Made by a program: the position numbers and the translations under genes. A stretch of DNA of 64,000 nucleotides, from positions 3,100,001-3,164,000 of the forward strand of contig JAHQIY010000002.1 in the NCBI GenBank assembly GCA_019054805.1, in the 5' to 3' direction. This document shows, piece by piece, positions 47,301-58,600 of this stretch. The notes under the pieces were generated by a model. It had not been told where the DNA came from, did no database searches, and worked only from the letters and a program-made list of their open reading frames with translations. The stretch is from Brachionus manjavacas. Lineage: Eukaryota; Rotifera; Eurotatoria; Ploima; Brachionidae. How positions within the stretch are numbered: position 1 is the first letter of the stretch; each line of letters opens with the position of its first letter.

Positions 47301-50300
47301 GTTCACCTCATCCAGCCATTTTGATAAACACAGATTCCAAAGAATCTGATTTTCTTCTGCAATCATCTTCATCAACTACGCCTTTAACGGCATCTAACCA
47401 ATTTAATCTACTTCAGCAACAAAATTCTTTAGAGTTGAAGCCATTTGTTAAAAAAGAGGCACAAATTGAGGATGATTCGAACACGGCCATGAACAGCTTC
47501 AAGACAGACATTACTTTTCTCGACAATCAATCCGTCACATCTCCCGCAGTCAACCAACAACAGCTCAAGCTATACCAGCAGATTTTTAAGCTTCAGAATA
47601 GCGGAATTTATAATAAACTTCGATACAAGTTGGTTTGTTTATACTTTTGAGTGAAATTTTATTAACAAATTTATTTTCTTGTATATTTTTTTGAAAAGGA
47701 AACATTTTTTTAATTTATTATTTTAGTCGGATAATTCAATCTTAATTGATTAAAATTCTAAATAAAAACGCAATTTTAAATAAGATTCAATTTAGTTTAA
47801 TTTCTTTGAAGTCTCAAATATTTAAATATCGAGATTTTAAAAATTTGCTCTTTTAGTTTTCTGATAATGGGTTATTTAAATCAATTATGAGATTTAGAAT
47901 AGAAATCAAATATTTAATGATAAGAGAAATGCTTATTTTAGAGTGAAATTCTCTTTTTTGATTATTGAAATAAAGAAATATTTTTTTTCTCTAATGATAA
48001 CAAGATTTAATTTTTTAGAAACACTAATATTTCAATTAATTTCTTTTTCATTTTGTTTTAGAGACTGTTGTTTCAAAATATTTAATTATTTTTTCGTAAT
48101 TGGATCGTAAATAGTTTTTTAAACATCACCAAATTTCCAATTTGAGGCTAAGATTTCAAATGCAATGAATGCAATGAAATATTGAAAACAAAATTAATCA
48201 ATTTTAACGATCTCAATGGTTTTTATCTTCAAATATATAAACTAAAGTTAAATATTAATTATACAATAATACATAAGGTGTATACAATTTAAAAAGTAAT
48301 GGTATAGATGACTCAATTTAAAATGTTAAAAATTTAAACATTTTAATTTTATTTCAAAGATTGTGAAAAAATATTTGTAAAATCTAAATTTAGTCAAATT
48401 CAATATCAAACCTTATAGAATGTATTTAGGTTTGAGATCAAAGTATTATAATATGGAATTAAAAGAAATTAAATTATCAGTTTGTTAATTGTATTAGATG
48501 AATTCGTGGCACAAAATAAATAATTAATTCGACATTTAATTAATTTAAAAATTATGACTTTTGGTGAATAATGGTGTAAGTATGTGCGGTGTAAATGTTC
48601 CCATAGTAATCTTCCTTGTTAGATTTTTCCACAGGTTTCTTTCAGTAGCTAATTTTTATTATTATTTTTAGGGAGGTAATTAACATGCACGATAAAATAG
48701 TGAACTGCCCGCTTTTACAATTTTAAATATATTTTAAATAAATGTCGATATTATAATGATTAAGTAATCAATATATTTAAAAAAAAAACTAAAGAAATTA
48801 ATTTAAACTTAGAATATTGTCATTTATTTTGATAAAAGTAAAAAAAAAACAAAAATGAATTTACTTTTTTGAATGCTTAGAGGAGTGGCCTCGTTTTCTC
48901 TTTAAAACAGAAGTTGCAGTGGTTGCTACCGCCTCTTCTGAGCTACTTGGGTATTAATCGAAAACGGTTTCGGGCTGATTTTGGTTGGGCTGTCTAATTA
49001 AGGCGCTTGCTGTTCCTGCTGGTCATACTTGTTTTCGTTTATGCTTAATTGGAATAGAATAAGCTACTTCAGAAAAGCTGCAGAGTTTTAAACGAGAAGC
49101 TAAAGCCATAATATGATCGCATTCGTAGACTTTCGTCCAATTTTTACAACCAAAAATGCTCCCTAGCAGTTTAAATCTAAATGAATTGTGATGATGAGAT
49201 TAATTGAGTTCAGCATGCTGTCAAAATCGTGATGTATGTTTTTTTTTTTTTTAAATATTTGGGGAAGATTTGGACTATTTGTAGACGATCATTTATTTTT
49301 AACTTTTAATTTTTACTTTATTGTAATTTCCACTTAAGGTAAAATATTTTTTAATTTTGGTCGAACAAGAATTCCAAAGTAGGTGATAAATTAAAGGAAT
49401 TATAAAATCAATGATCAATAGGGGTACTGAATAAATATTTTGGTGATAAAAAGCGTCAATTAGTGCCTTAAAAATAATTAATTAGGATTATTTATTAAAA
49501 TAAATTCTAAAAAATATCTTACAGTCACAATGATAAAAATAGCGGACAGATTCACTATTTTCACGTGCATGAATATTATTTTATCGACACTCATTAATTT
49601 AGTCCCTTATTTTTTTTCAATTAAGCATTTTTTAAACACTCTTATACAAAGTGTTCAAAATTCAAAAAATTGTAATAAAATAAAAAAAAGACAATTGTTA
49701 CAGGCAGCAATTAGTAAAAATAAATCATTTAAAATATAAAATATGCTCATAAAAAAAAAAATAAATTGATATTTTAGTCACTTATTTTATTTGAATAAAA
49801 TTCTTTCTTTTTTGTTAGGATAATTTAAATCTGTGAAAAAAAATCAAATTAAAATTTACTTTTATATTAATGATTTAATCTAAGAAACCTCGGAAAGTCG
49901 GGTCTTCGAGTTTCGCAATTTGGCTTGGGAACATGGGTTACATTTGGTTCACAGCTACCGGACGATGTAGCTGAAGACATATTGACAACAGCTTACCAAA
50001 ACGGCATAAACTTATTCGAAACTTCAGAGGTATATGCGTCAGGAAAAGCTGAAGCTGCTCTAGGTCGAATTCTAAAGAAAAAAGAGTGGCGTCGATCAAG
50101 TTATATTGTTTGTACAAAAATTTATTTGGGTGGTAGAGCAGAGACCGAGAAGGGACTTTCGCGAAAGCACGTTATCGAAGGTGTAAGGGCGTCATTAGAA
50201 CGATTACAATTAGACTATTTAGACATCGTTTTCGCCAATAAACCTGATGTTTACACACCTATGGAAGAAATAGTTCGTGCTTTCACTCATTTAATAAATA

Positions 50301-50987
50301 CGGATAGATGTTTTTATTGGGGAACATCAAGATGGAACAGTATGGAAATAATGGAAGCCTACTCGGTCGCCAGACAATTTAATTTAATACCCCCTATATG
50401 TGAACAAGCAGAGTATCATCTTTTTCAACGCGAACAAGTCGAGTTACATCTTCCGGATTTATTTACACGCATTGGATTAGGCACCATGACTTGGAGTCCT
50501 TTGGCGTGTGGGTTTATTACCGGAAAGTATGATGAAACGATTCCACCAAACTCAAGGGCTGCTCTTAAGGTAATTTTTCAAAAATTAAATTTTGAAATTA
50601 TTGTTTGTTTGATAGGGGTATGGATGGTTAAAAGAAAAGATTCAGAGTGAAGATGGTAAAAAAAAACAAGCAAAACTCAAAGAACTTCAAACCATAGCAG
50701 ATAAATTGGAATGCACTCTTGCTCAGCTAGCTTTAGCTTGGTGTTTGAAAAATGATAGTGTAAATTGTGTCTTACTTGGTGCTTCATCTGTTGAACAATT
50801 AATCGAAAATATTCAGTCCTTTCAAGTAAATCTAATGATTAGCTTTTAATTAAGAAAAAATAAATTTTTAATCAAGATTGTTCCGAAATTATCGTTAACC
50901 ATAATGAACGAAATCGACAAAATACTTGGAAACCGACCGACTTTGTCTAGATACGCATCGAAAAGCGAAAGTCTTCAGAAAACATAA
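44369..50987 (+). CDS. KCNAB: Voltage-gated K+ channel beta subunit (aldo-keto reductase fold), two alternative first coding exons
   Basis: The common core is 49885-50569, 50616-50825 and 50877-50987. It reads [20 protein letters not shown], ..[20 protein letters not shown] and [14 protein letters not shown], unmistakable Kv-beta/Hyperkinetic signatures. Two upstream exons with their own ATG, 44369-44667 (exon 1A) and 47174-47628 (exon 1B), both end ..aa|gt in phase 2, so each completes the same Lys codon at 49885. They therefore look mutually exclusive, giving 434 or 486 residues, as in animal Kv-beta genes with variable N-termini. The protein binds the cytoplasmic T1 ring of Shaker-type channels and senses NADPH. 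Tyr of EVYASGKAE, Lys of CTKIY and Asn of FANKPD are kept, but the catalytic Asp before EVY is Glu (LFETSEVY). ATG 44369 was chosen because an upstream ATG at 44354 closes at once. Confidence 0.92.
45202..45405 (+). mobile_element. Possible non-LTR retrotransposon ORF1 fragment
   Basis: A less A+T-rich island (about 45110-45400) encodes [16 protein letters not shown] and [16 protein letters not shown]. This resembles the RxGKP..RPLLxxF..xxxILxxAxxL segment seen in LINE ORF1-type proteins. It is short, has no start context and is surrounded by stops. The assignment rests on pattern memory only. Confidence 0.35.
46312..46359. repeat. Perfect 21-bp inverted repeat with 6-nt loop
   Basis: The arms 46312-46332 and 46339-46359 pair at every one of 21 positions; the loop is tttgtc. 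It would form a strong hairpin in the KCNAB pre-mRNA or in single-stranded DNA. It may be the core of a palindromic MITE. Confidence 0.85.
48861..49200 (-). pseudogene. MULE transposase C-terminal relic with two in-frame stops
   Basis: Read on the minus strand from about 49200, one frame gives [20 protein letters not shown] (SWIM-like C..CxH), then [20 protein letters not shown], a stop, [11 protein letters not shown], a second stop, and a Lys-rich end [12 protein letters not shown] with a stop at 48861-48863. The layout matches the tail at 14615-15038: SWIM finger, IPI/VPIGQKRK segment, ALIRQ and a basic end. Two nonsense codons in one otherwise open frame show decay. It sits antisense inside a KCNAB intron. 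Confidence 0.6.
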
Positions 50988-51724
50988 TTTTTTGTTATTT
51001 TGTGATTTTTTTATTAAAAGTAATGTTTATTGTTTTTTAAATTAAATAAATTTAATTAATTTCCCTATGTAAACCTAGAGATTAATCTTTATTAATTATT
51101 TTTTGAAAATAATTTATTCAAATTAAACTTATTTTCTACAAAAAAATTCGGATTTAGAAACCAATTAATGCTGCATTTTTCTTGATAAATATTAAGTTTA
51201 TGGAGTAGCTTAGAGAGGAAAAATATCTGAAATAATCAAAAATTGCTAAATGGAATTAACAGTATTGTTAAAAAAAATCTAGAATGAACTGAAACTTAAT
51301 TGTTTGTTATTTCAATTTAAAAATTACAAATCAAAATTTGTTCAATTTTTGTGAGAAAATTGAGAAACAGTTTTTTTAATTGACATTTATTTATAAAAAA
51401 ATTATTACAAAAAAAAAATTTTTAAATAGCCTTAAAATTTTTTTACATATTCAAGTTCCAAAGCCTTGTTCAACTGAAAAAGATAAGCGTCAATTAGTCC
51501 ATTAGGTCAAAATAAAATGTTCTGGAATTAAAATAGAAATTTTCAAATGACAAATAAGTTTACTAAAGTAAAAAATAAAAGAAAATATAATAAATATAAA
51601 AAATTTATTCAATGAATTTGTTTTTTTTTACCTTCTTTGTATGATTATTTTTGAGGATGATCAATTAAATTTGGTCATAAAGCCCAGATAAGATATTATA
51701 ATAAAATAATAATTGTCCCTATTC
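50988..51724. other. Intergenic A+T-rich spacer
   Basis: 3' flank of KCNAB. I see no gene or repeat apart from homopolymer runs. Confidence 0.55.
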
Positions 51725-51996
51725 TATCCTAGTGGAAAATGGGGAGGCGCTCATCTCCTTTTCAAGTACCTTTTTGAGCAACGGCTCCGATCTGACACAG
51801 AGGCTACTGCATCGAGTAGATCATCTACACCGTAATTATTACTCAGTCGAAACTGGTCCCCCTATTTTTGAAAGAGGTTTAAACATTCGCCCCGTATTGC
51901 AGAGATATTTTGAAGATTTTTTTACCATCAGCGGGTATTGAACCCTTGATCCTCTGCTTGAATGACTAACAGGCAAACCATTCGGCTATACGGGCT
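51725..51996 (-). mobile_element. tRNA-derived SINE
   Basis: On the minus strand the element starts gcccgtatagccgaatgg. The A box tagccgaatgg (complement of 51978-51988) fits TRGYNNARNNG. The B box ggttcaatacc (complement of 51934-51944) fits the consensus perfectly, and the spacing is tRNA-like. The 3' acceptor strand that would close a tRNA is missing. Instead about 200 bp of less A+T-rich unrelated body follow, ending near 51725 in an A/T-rich tail. This is the layout of a SINE. The exact 3' end is uncertain. Confidence 0.7.
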
Positions 51997-52546
51997 ATAG
52001 ATAAGATATAATGATATATTACTTATACCTGAACATACTTTTTAAACAGTTTGATAGACGGGAATTTTCCCGAACAAATGGTTGTACTAAGAAAAAAATA
52101 AAATTTTTTTCGTAGATTTTTTTTAAGTTTTCTTTTACTAAAAAGGTTTTTATATTGATTAAATGGAAAAAATTAATAGGAAATATAATTAAACAGTTAA
52201 AAAATGTAAAATTAAATTTTTAAAATTTGGTAAGATTGAATGGCATTACCGATTGGTTAACATTATGGAGCAAGAAGTCACAATTTTCTTTTTGAAAAAC
52301 AGTTGGTAAGAAATGGCTCTACATTATTGAACTTCTTTGAAAATCGAGTTTTGAATGAGTGAAACCAAGTGTCAAGAGAAGTTGTTGATCAAACAACGTC
52401 AAATGGATTTAAAATAAAATTAATACTTTTTTATTATATTACTAATATTTATTATATTAAATATTATAAAGATATTGTTAAACAAAAAATGGGGTCTTAC
52501 TTAAAACACACTAAGAAATTTAAATAAATCTTTAGTCGAATAAATT
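51997..52546. other. Intergenic spacer between SINE and LINE fragment
   Basis: A+T-rich with no recognisable feature. Confidence 0.5.
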
Positions 52547-53085
52547 TTAGACTATTTTTTTCCTTGCTTGAATTCATTTTCAGAAAATAATATCAAAAAA
52601 CTACAAACAATTCAGAATACTGCAGTAAGATCTATTCTTAAGTTAAAATGTGATACTCCCTCCAACATCGTGCATCATGAAATTTTTAATAAACTTAAAT
52701 TACTAACAGTCTCAAATCGGCTTTTTGAGTTGAGTGAGAGTGATGTTGGGACAGGACTGAGTCATTCTATTCCATTGGTTGTAAGACTGGTGGAGGAATA
52801 CAAAGAAGGTTTCGAATCGAGATACATTGAATACCCAACTCCATCGCGTAATTGCTACCTTACTTTTTTTTCATGAAGCTTCAACTATGTAAACATCTGT
52901 CACATGTAACAACCTATTCCAATATATGTCTTCTTAACTTTCAATTTTTTAGCTTATTTACTTTTGATTTTTATTTTTGTTTTTTCTTATTTTATCAACT
53001 CTATTTTTATTTTTTTTATAATTTATTCTGAAGGAGCTCTAGCTCGGTACAGAAAACAAATAAATATAAATAAAATGATAAATTT
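52547..53085 (+). mobile_element. 5'-truncated LINE: reverse-transcriptase C-terminal tail and 3' UTR
   Basis: The frame from 52547 reads LDYFFPCLNSFSENN, KKLQTIQNTAVRSILKL and LKLLTVSNRLFEL. This is the conserved end of non-LTR (jockey/CR1-like) reverse-transcriptase proteins, where LQxIQNxAxRxIL follows the thumb region. It is open to 52876. After about 200 bp of 3' UTR it ends in an A-rich repetitive tail (aaataaatataaataaaat) near 53085. Everything 5' of the tail is missing, as is usual for incomplete target-primed insertions. Confidence 0.75.
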
Positions 53086-53662
53086 TTATAATTAAGAAAA
53101 GATTTTACAGGTTACTAAAGCACATCTAATCCTCGTGATCCGTTTAAGGATAACTGATAATCATCCTTTTTTCCGTAACCTTATCATTTATTAGTAATAT
53201 TTAAAATTACTTTTTTTATCGTAATAATTTTTAATCAAATAAAAAGATCTCAAAAATCATTTTTCCTTTTTTCATTAAAATTCCTTATTTTGAAATAAAT
53301 TCTATATTTTTTCAACAATTATTTCACAAAGTGCTTTTTTTGATATCATGTTCATGGTATAATTTTGGTTTAATACTAAATTTCTTAAAACCCAAAAATT
53401 TTCTTCAAAATAAAATAAAATATCATGTTAAAATCATTTTTATTTTTTATGAAAAATAGAGAAAAAATTATTTAAATTAAATAAAATATAGATTTCTTAA
53501 AAATTTCATTTCATATTTCCTCATTTGTAGTCCACTGCATAAGTTTAGTTTTTGATAGTAACAACACACTTAAAATAATTAGATAAGGAAACCCTTTCGA
53601 TGATCCTATACTGAAAATTAACACGATATAAAAAAAAAACAATAAAGCAATTTGTTTAGACC
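53086..53662. other. Spacer downstream of the TJAP1-like gene
   Basis: A+T-rich sequence, presumably partly the TJAP1-like 3' UTR. Nothing else was recognised. Confidence 0.5.
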
Positions 53663-54739
53663 TCATACTAAAAAAACATTCTTAAAAGAGCCTAAATCAG
53701 TTGATGCTGACTTATTGTGGCTATTTTTGACATTTGAATCATTTGCATCGCCATTTAAATCTGCTAGATGATTTCCGATCGACTTAGACCTCAAAAAAGG
53801 CTCATTACTTAAAATACTTCTTGGCTTTGCCAACAATATCTTGTTTTCATCGCATTCACCATGATTTTGTTCGGTTTGAGTTTCGGTATCAACTAGAACC
53901 AACTGCTTTTTGCACCTAAGACAGATATGAGGATAGAGTCTTAGCGGACTCTTTGTCTTTTCTTCATTTTCTATTTTCAAAACATGTGCTAATAGACTTG
54001 TTGACACATATCCATGATCGATATCATCATTGGACTCTTCTTCATCTATCTTATGTTGTCGAACCCTATCATTCTGATACGTGTACATTAAGGCAGCTGC
54101 TGCACTTGGTTGAAATATAGGTATCTTAGGTATTGCTTTTGTCTGAGAACCATCACTATTATCTGCTTTAAGCTTTTCAATATCCTCATGACTTAAATGA
54201 GATTTTAATCGATTCCTAATCGAATACGGAAGAGATTTATATGAATGAGATACAAAATCATTGGGCTTACATTGTAGCAAATTTACAGCTAGATTACAGT
54301 CTTGCTTATACGTATCTTTTTGCTTTTCCAAATCTTCTATCGTCAGGTTAGCTTCAACAAGTTTCGAATGGGCAATAGTTAAATCTTCAAGTAGAGTTTT
54401 TTGCTCATTTTCGTATTTTTCTACAATTTTTAATAGTTTCTCTTCTAAGTCACTATTTATTTTTTCTAGTTTTCTTTGAACTTCATAGACACGGTCGTAT
54501 TTTTCTTTAAATGCTTTATTCTCATCATTTAAGCGGCTTATTTGGGCCTCATATTTCTCTACTATTTTGTTATGCTTGAATCTTTCGTCTTTAAGTAATA
54601 AATCGTTGCTTCTCAAAAGGCCTTTGAGTTCTTCTATTTGGCAATTTAAATCAAAACTTGAATTAAGCTTTTAGTTGAGAGTAAACATCATTTGATTTGA
54701 GGATACCTGTCTGAGTTTGTATTCCAAATATTCATTTTT
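53663..54739 (-). CDS. TJAP1: TJAP1/Pilt-like coiled-coil protein (5' end unresolved)
   Basis: The main exon is 54667-53663. A short in-frame exon 54739-54707 (KNEYLEYKLRQ) precedes it across a 39-nt intron. About the first 150 residues are heptad coiled coil. They are followed by YKQDCNLAVNLLQCKPNDF and SLPYSIRNRLKSHL, which closely resemble the RLDCNLAVQLLKC..LPCELQ..KHL block of vertebrate tight-junction-associated protein 1. The rest is low-complexity, with a CxxC pair (ICLRCKK) and a Ser/Asn-rich end. TJAP1 sits at tight junctions and the trans-Golgi and links to trafficking and polarity proteins. I could not place the initiating exon; the sequence between 54740 and 55636 shows no convincing one. 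Confidence 0.75.
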
Positions 54740-55636
54740 CTGTATTGACGTGTAAAAATTTTTTACTTTTATTTAGTGTCTAAAATTTTTGGATAATATC
54801 CAGATTTGAATAAAAAATTCATTTTTTGGCAAGAAGTTTATTAAGCATATTTAAAATTTTTTCACTAAAGTAGTAGAGCATTCAAATGAGTCTTTTGAAA
54901 TTAAAATTTTTTCAAAAAAAATTAGATTTTTTAATAATCTTATGCAAATAAGGAATACTATTAATGAGCTAAAAATATCGAGTATAAATTTGATTATAAA
55001 TGTCTTGGAATAAATTATAATGCCAAAAAAAATTAAATTTTGTATTTTTATTGTTTTCAAAAAAAATATTGGTTTAAATTTTTTAAAATTTACTCAAGTA
55101 TATAAATGTCAAAATATTATTTTGATTTACTTTGTTCTTAAAAGAAAATAATTCGATTAAAAAAATAAATTTTAAATAAAAGCTTTTTTTAAATTCCTAT
55201 AATTCAAATAAAATTTTCACAATTTAAAAGAAATCTTAAAAATATAAATGATAAAAATATGTTTTCATTAACGTCATTATTTAACAGTATGAATTGTTAA
55301 AATAAACCTTTTTACCAGTAGTATGTTCGAATAGAATATAAATTTTTTTATAAAACTTTAATCTAACTAGCTTTAGCAAAATATTTTCAAGAATTTAATT
55401 GACACTTATATAAAATATTTATTTTTAATATGGTGCTAATTAATTTTTGGTATTTTGACTGATTTATCTTTTGAACAAATTCAAAAAATCTTTTCGCATT
55501 CTAAGCTGACTGTCAAAATTTTAGTTTAAGAAATATTGGTTGCTATCTTGAAATCATAATTAACATTATGTATTTAAATTCATTAGAAAATTGTTGTCAA
55601 CTTTATTTTTCTAGCTTTTCCAAATCGGATTTTATA
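54740..55636. other. Spacer between divergent TJAP1-like and YTHDC2-like genes
   Basis: Very A+T-rich. It should contain the promoter of the YTHDC2-like gene and the missing 5' exon(s) of the TJAP1-like gene, but I cannot identify either. Confidence 0.45.
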
Positions 55637-58600
55637 ATGTCTGAATTGACCGAATCGACTCGATCATCAAGTAACGAAAGTCTTCAAAATGAAGTAATTC
55701 TATTTGGTTGAAGTTTTTTTTAAAAAATAAATTAAATTTTTACAGGAACCTAATTCAGAAGTTAAATTTACAATGAATATTGTGTTAAACAACTTTTTTA
55801 CAACAAATAATAAAGAACTAGAATTTCCGTCTTCACTAAGCTCTAGTGAGCGAGCTTATGTGCATAAACTGTGTGATTTAAACGACCTTTTATTCGAAAC
55901 CCGCGGGTAAGTTTATCAATATTATAGGAATTCAAATTATTTTTTATTAAAGAAAAGGCTGTAAAAAATATGCATTTGTTTCAAAAAGATCTAGCAAAAA
56001 ATCAGCTTCTGAACCATCAAAAATTGAATTTAATACAAAAATGAGTCAATTGATTAAAAATAATCCTTTGCTAAAACTTAGTGAGCAAGAAATTGAGATT
56101 CTGAAACCTAAAATACAAAAACCAAACATTAATAGCTTGCTAGATAGATACAAAAATAATTTTAAATGTGATTTAATTCAGCCAGCGGTTCCAAATCATA
56201 CTTTTTCGTCAAAAAATTTTCCGATTTACAATTATAAAGAGCAGATAATGAATTTTTTTGGCACTAATAGATTATTGTTCATCGGAGGTGACAGTGCAAT
56301 TGGTAAAAGTAGCCAAATAGGAGAGTATATTCTGGAGTTTTATGAATCAATGAAACAAAAATGCCGAGTGATTTTCTCTTTACCTTTTGATCTTCTTGCT
56401 TATTCAATAGCAGGGAATCTTAGTAGACAAAGAGGTGAAAATTTGGGAAGCACAGTTGGATGCCATGTATATACTAACAAAAAATATTGCAATAAAAATG
56501 CTCTACTAACTTTTTGTACTCATGAAATTTTACTCAAAAATATAACCAGTGAAGGAGAGTCTGCTTTTCTTAACTCTGTCACAGACATTGTTTTGGTAAG
56601 AACAAAAAAAAAACTATAAAAAAATCCCTAAAATTTTTTTTTCAAGGATGAAATTAATTTTAGAGACCGATATTTGGAATTTATATTAATTTTAATTCGG
56701 GACGTTATTTATAAATATAATCATTTAAGAGTTGTTTTAGTCGGACCTAGTCAAATGAAGGAACAGATTCAAAAATATTTTGTTCAATGCAGCATTTATA
56801 TAAGTAAATGGAATATTTTTCTTTACAAATTTTTATTTTTTCAAACTTTAGTTCCTTCGATTCACAAAGGAAATGTTAAAGAAATGTATTTAAATGAGGT
56901 ATTAAAAATGATTAATTATTCACCTGGAGCAGAGGCTAAGAAACATTCGGTGAGTTTATTGGAAAAAATGTGCGCTGAAAAACGAAAAAAAGTTTTTTTT
57001 AAAAATAATTCGAATAAGAATTCTTTAAATTCGATAAAAAATATGGACATCGATTTTTTGATAGAACAGAGCTTCAAAGATGGTATTTTTATTGAAGAAC
57101 TCGAAGAAATGGTAAAAAGAGGACAAATTAATGTTAATTATCAGCAAAAAGATTTTTGGATAACAATTTTGATCTCAGCTGTGATTAATGGAAAAATTGA
57201 TGTGGTCGAAAGCTTACTTAGACTTGGTGCAAATCAAAATTTGAGATCGTGCAACCAAATGAATGCCATTGACTGGGCCAAAAGATTTTCCCAAATCGAA
57301 ATATTGAATTTGTTAGAAAATTATCAGTAATTTCTCTAATTCTAAAAATCCTAAATTTTTTTTAATAATACAATAACCTAGAAGTGCCAGTAACTATGGA
57401 AGTGTTGATGGTTTTAAGTTTTCAAATGAAATTATTGATGAATCAAAACAAAACTACGATTTCGCATCGATTAAGTCATTTTATCAAAAGATTTCTGAAA
57501 ATTTTGATAGTTTTTTCGATTTAATAGCGAAATTAGTAAACAAAATTCTCGGATCCGAAAAAGAAGGTAAGATTTTTGAATTAATAACTAAATTAGAATT
57601 TTAGATAACATTAATAAATTTTTTACATATTCAATTAATTTTGCTTTAAAAATTAATAGGTTCAATCATGATCTATCTATCGAATTATAACCAATTATCA
57701 AGGTTAAAGAAAATACTCAGATCAAAAAAAGCGATAAAGTAAAATTAAAATTATTGTAAAAACCAAAAATTTTTAAAATAATTAAGATTGAAAATATATC
57801 AAATTTTCGAAGACATTAGTTTCGAAGAATATGAAAAAATTGTTCAAGATAAAAGCCAAAAAATAATTTTGACAACTCAAATTAGCGAATTTCTTCCTTT
57901 AGCTGAGAATGTGACAGTATTAATCGACACTGGGCTAAATCAAGAAATCGTGCACGAAGAACTAACCAATTCACGCTCAAAAAAGTTGGTCTGGATCTCA
58001 AGACAAAGTCTATTTGATCGAGCTCGTAAAATAAATGATTTTTCAAGTTTAAAAATTTTTCGTCTTTATTCAAAGCAACGAGCAAAAAATTTTCCAAATC
58101 AAAGAACCTGTGAATTTTTAAGCTACCCTCTACAAGAAATTTGTCTTTTATCTAAGCATAGCATTGCATTTAATACATCAATAACAGATTTTATTTGTAG
58201 AGGACTTGAATATCCAGCTTTTTTACAACTTAGAAATTCTATAAACAGCTTAAAATTGATCGATGCATTGGACACTTGGGAGGACATGAGTGACTTAGGG
58301 GTTCATTTAATTAATTTGCCAATTAATTTACAATATTCAAAATCCATTATTTATGCTATATTGTTTAAATGTTTGGAACCGATTTTGGTATTGGTTTCAG
58401 CATTAAGCGTCGGTGAACCATTTGTTGATCTTGATTCGAATCAGAGAAATTACTTTAATGAGCTAAAGAGAACTCTAGTCAATGATTGTAAAAGCGATCA
58501 TATACTTTTATATAAAATATTCATTGTAAAATTTTTTTGATTGAGGTGAATGTTTGTCATAATTTTACCATTTTCTGTTTCAGATGTGGAAAAAAGCTTT

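Larger units (their letters stand above)
44668..49884 (+). other. Introns of the KCNAB gene around exon 1B
   Basis: More than 4.7 kb of intron surrounds exon 1B. Besides A+T-rich DNA it holds a possible LINE fragment near 45202, a perfect 21-bp hairpin at 46312, and a MULE relic at 48861-49200 on the opposite strand. No other gene was seen. Confidence 0.6.

Noticed and set aside
49530..49739. 69-codon open frame just upstream of the KCNAB core
   Set aside because: A hydrophobic, Lys/Asn-rich translation typical of A+T-rich intron DNA; no splice-compatible frame into 49885.
51732..51941. 69-codon + strand frame as a small gene
   Set aside because: It is the antisense of the SINE body and of its tRNA-like head.
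54851..55060. Minus-strand 69-codon frame as the missing TJAP1 5' exon
   Set aside because: Ile/Phe/Leu-rich translation of A+T-rich DNA with no coiled-coil character and no suitable donor into 54739.
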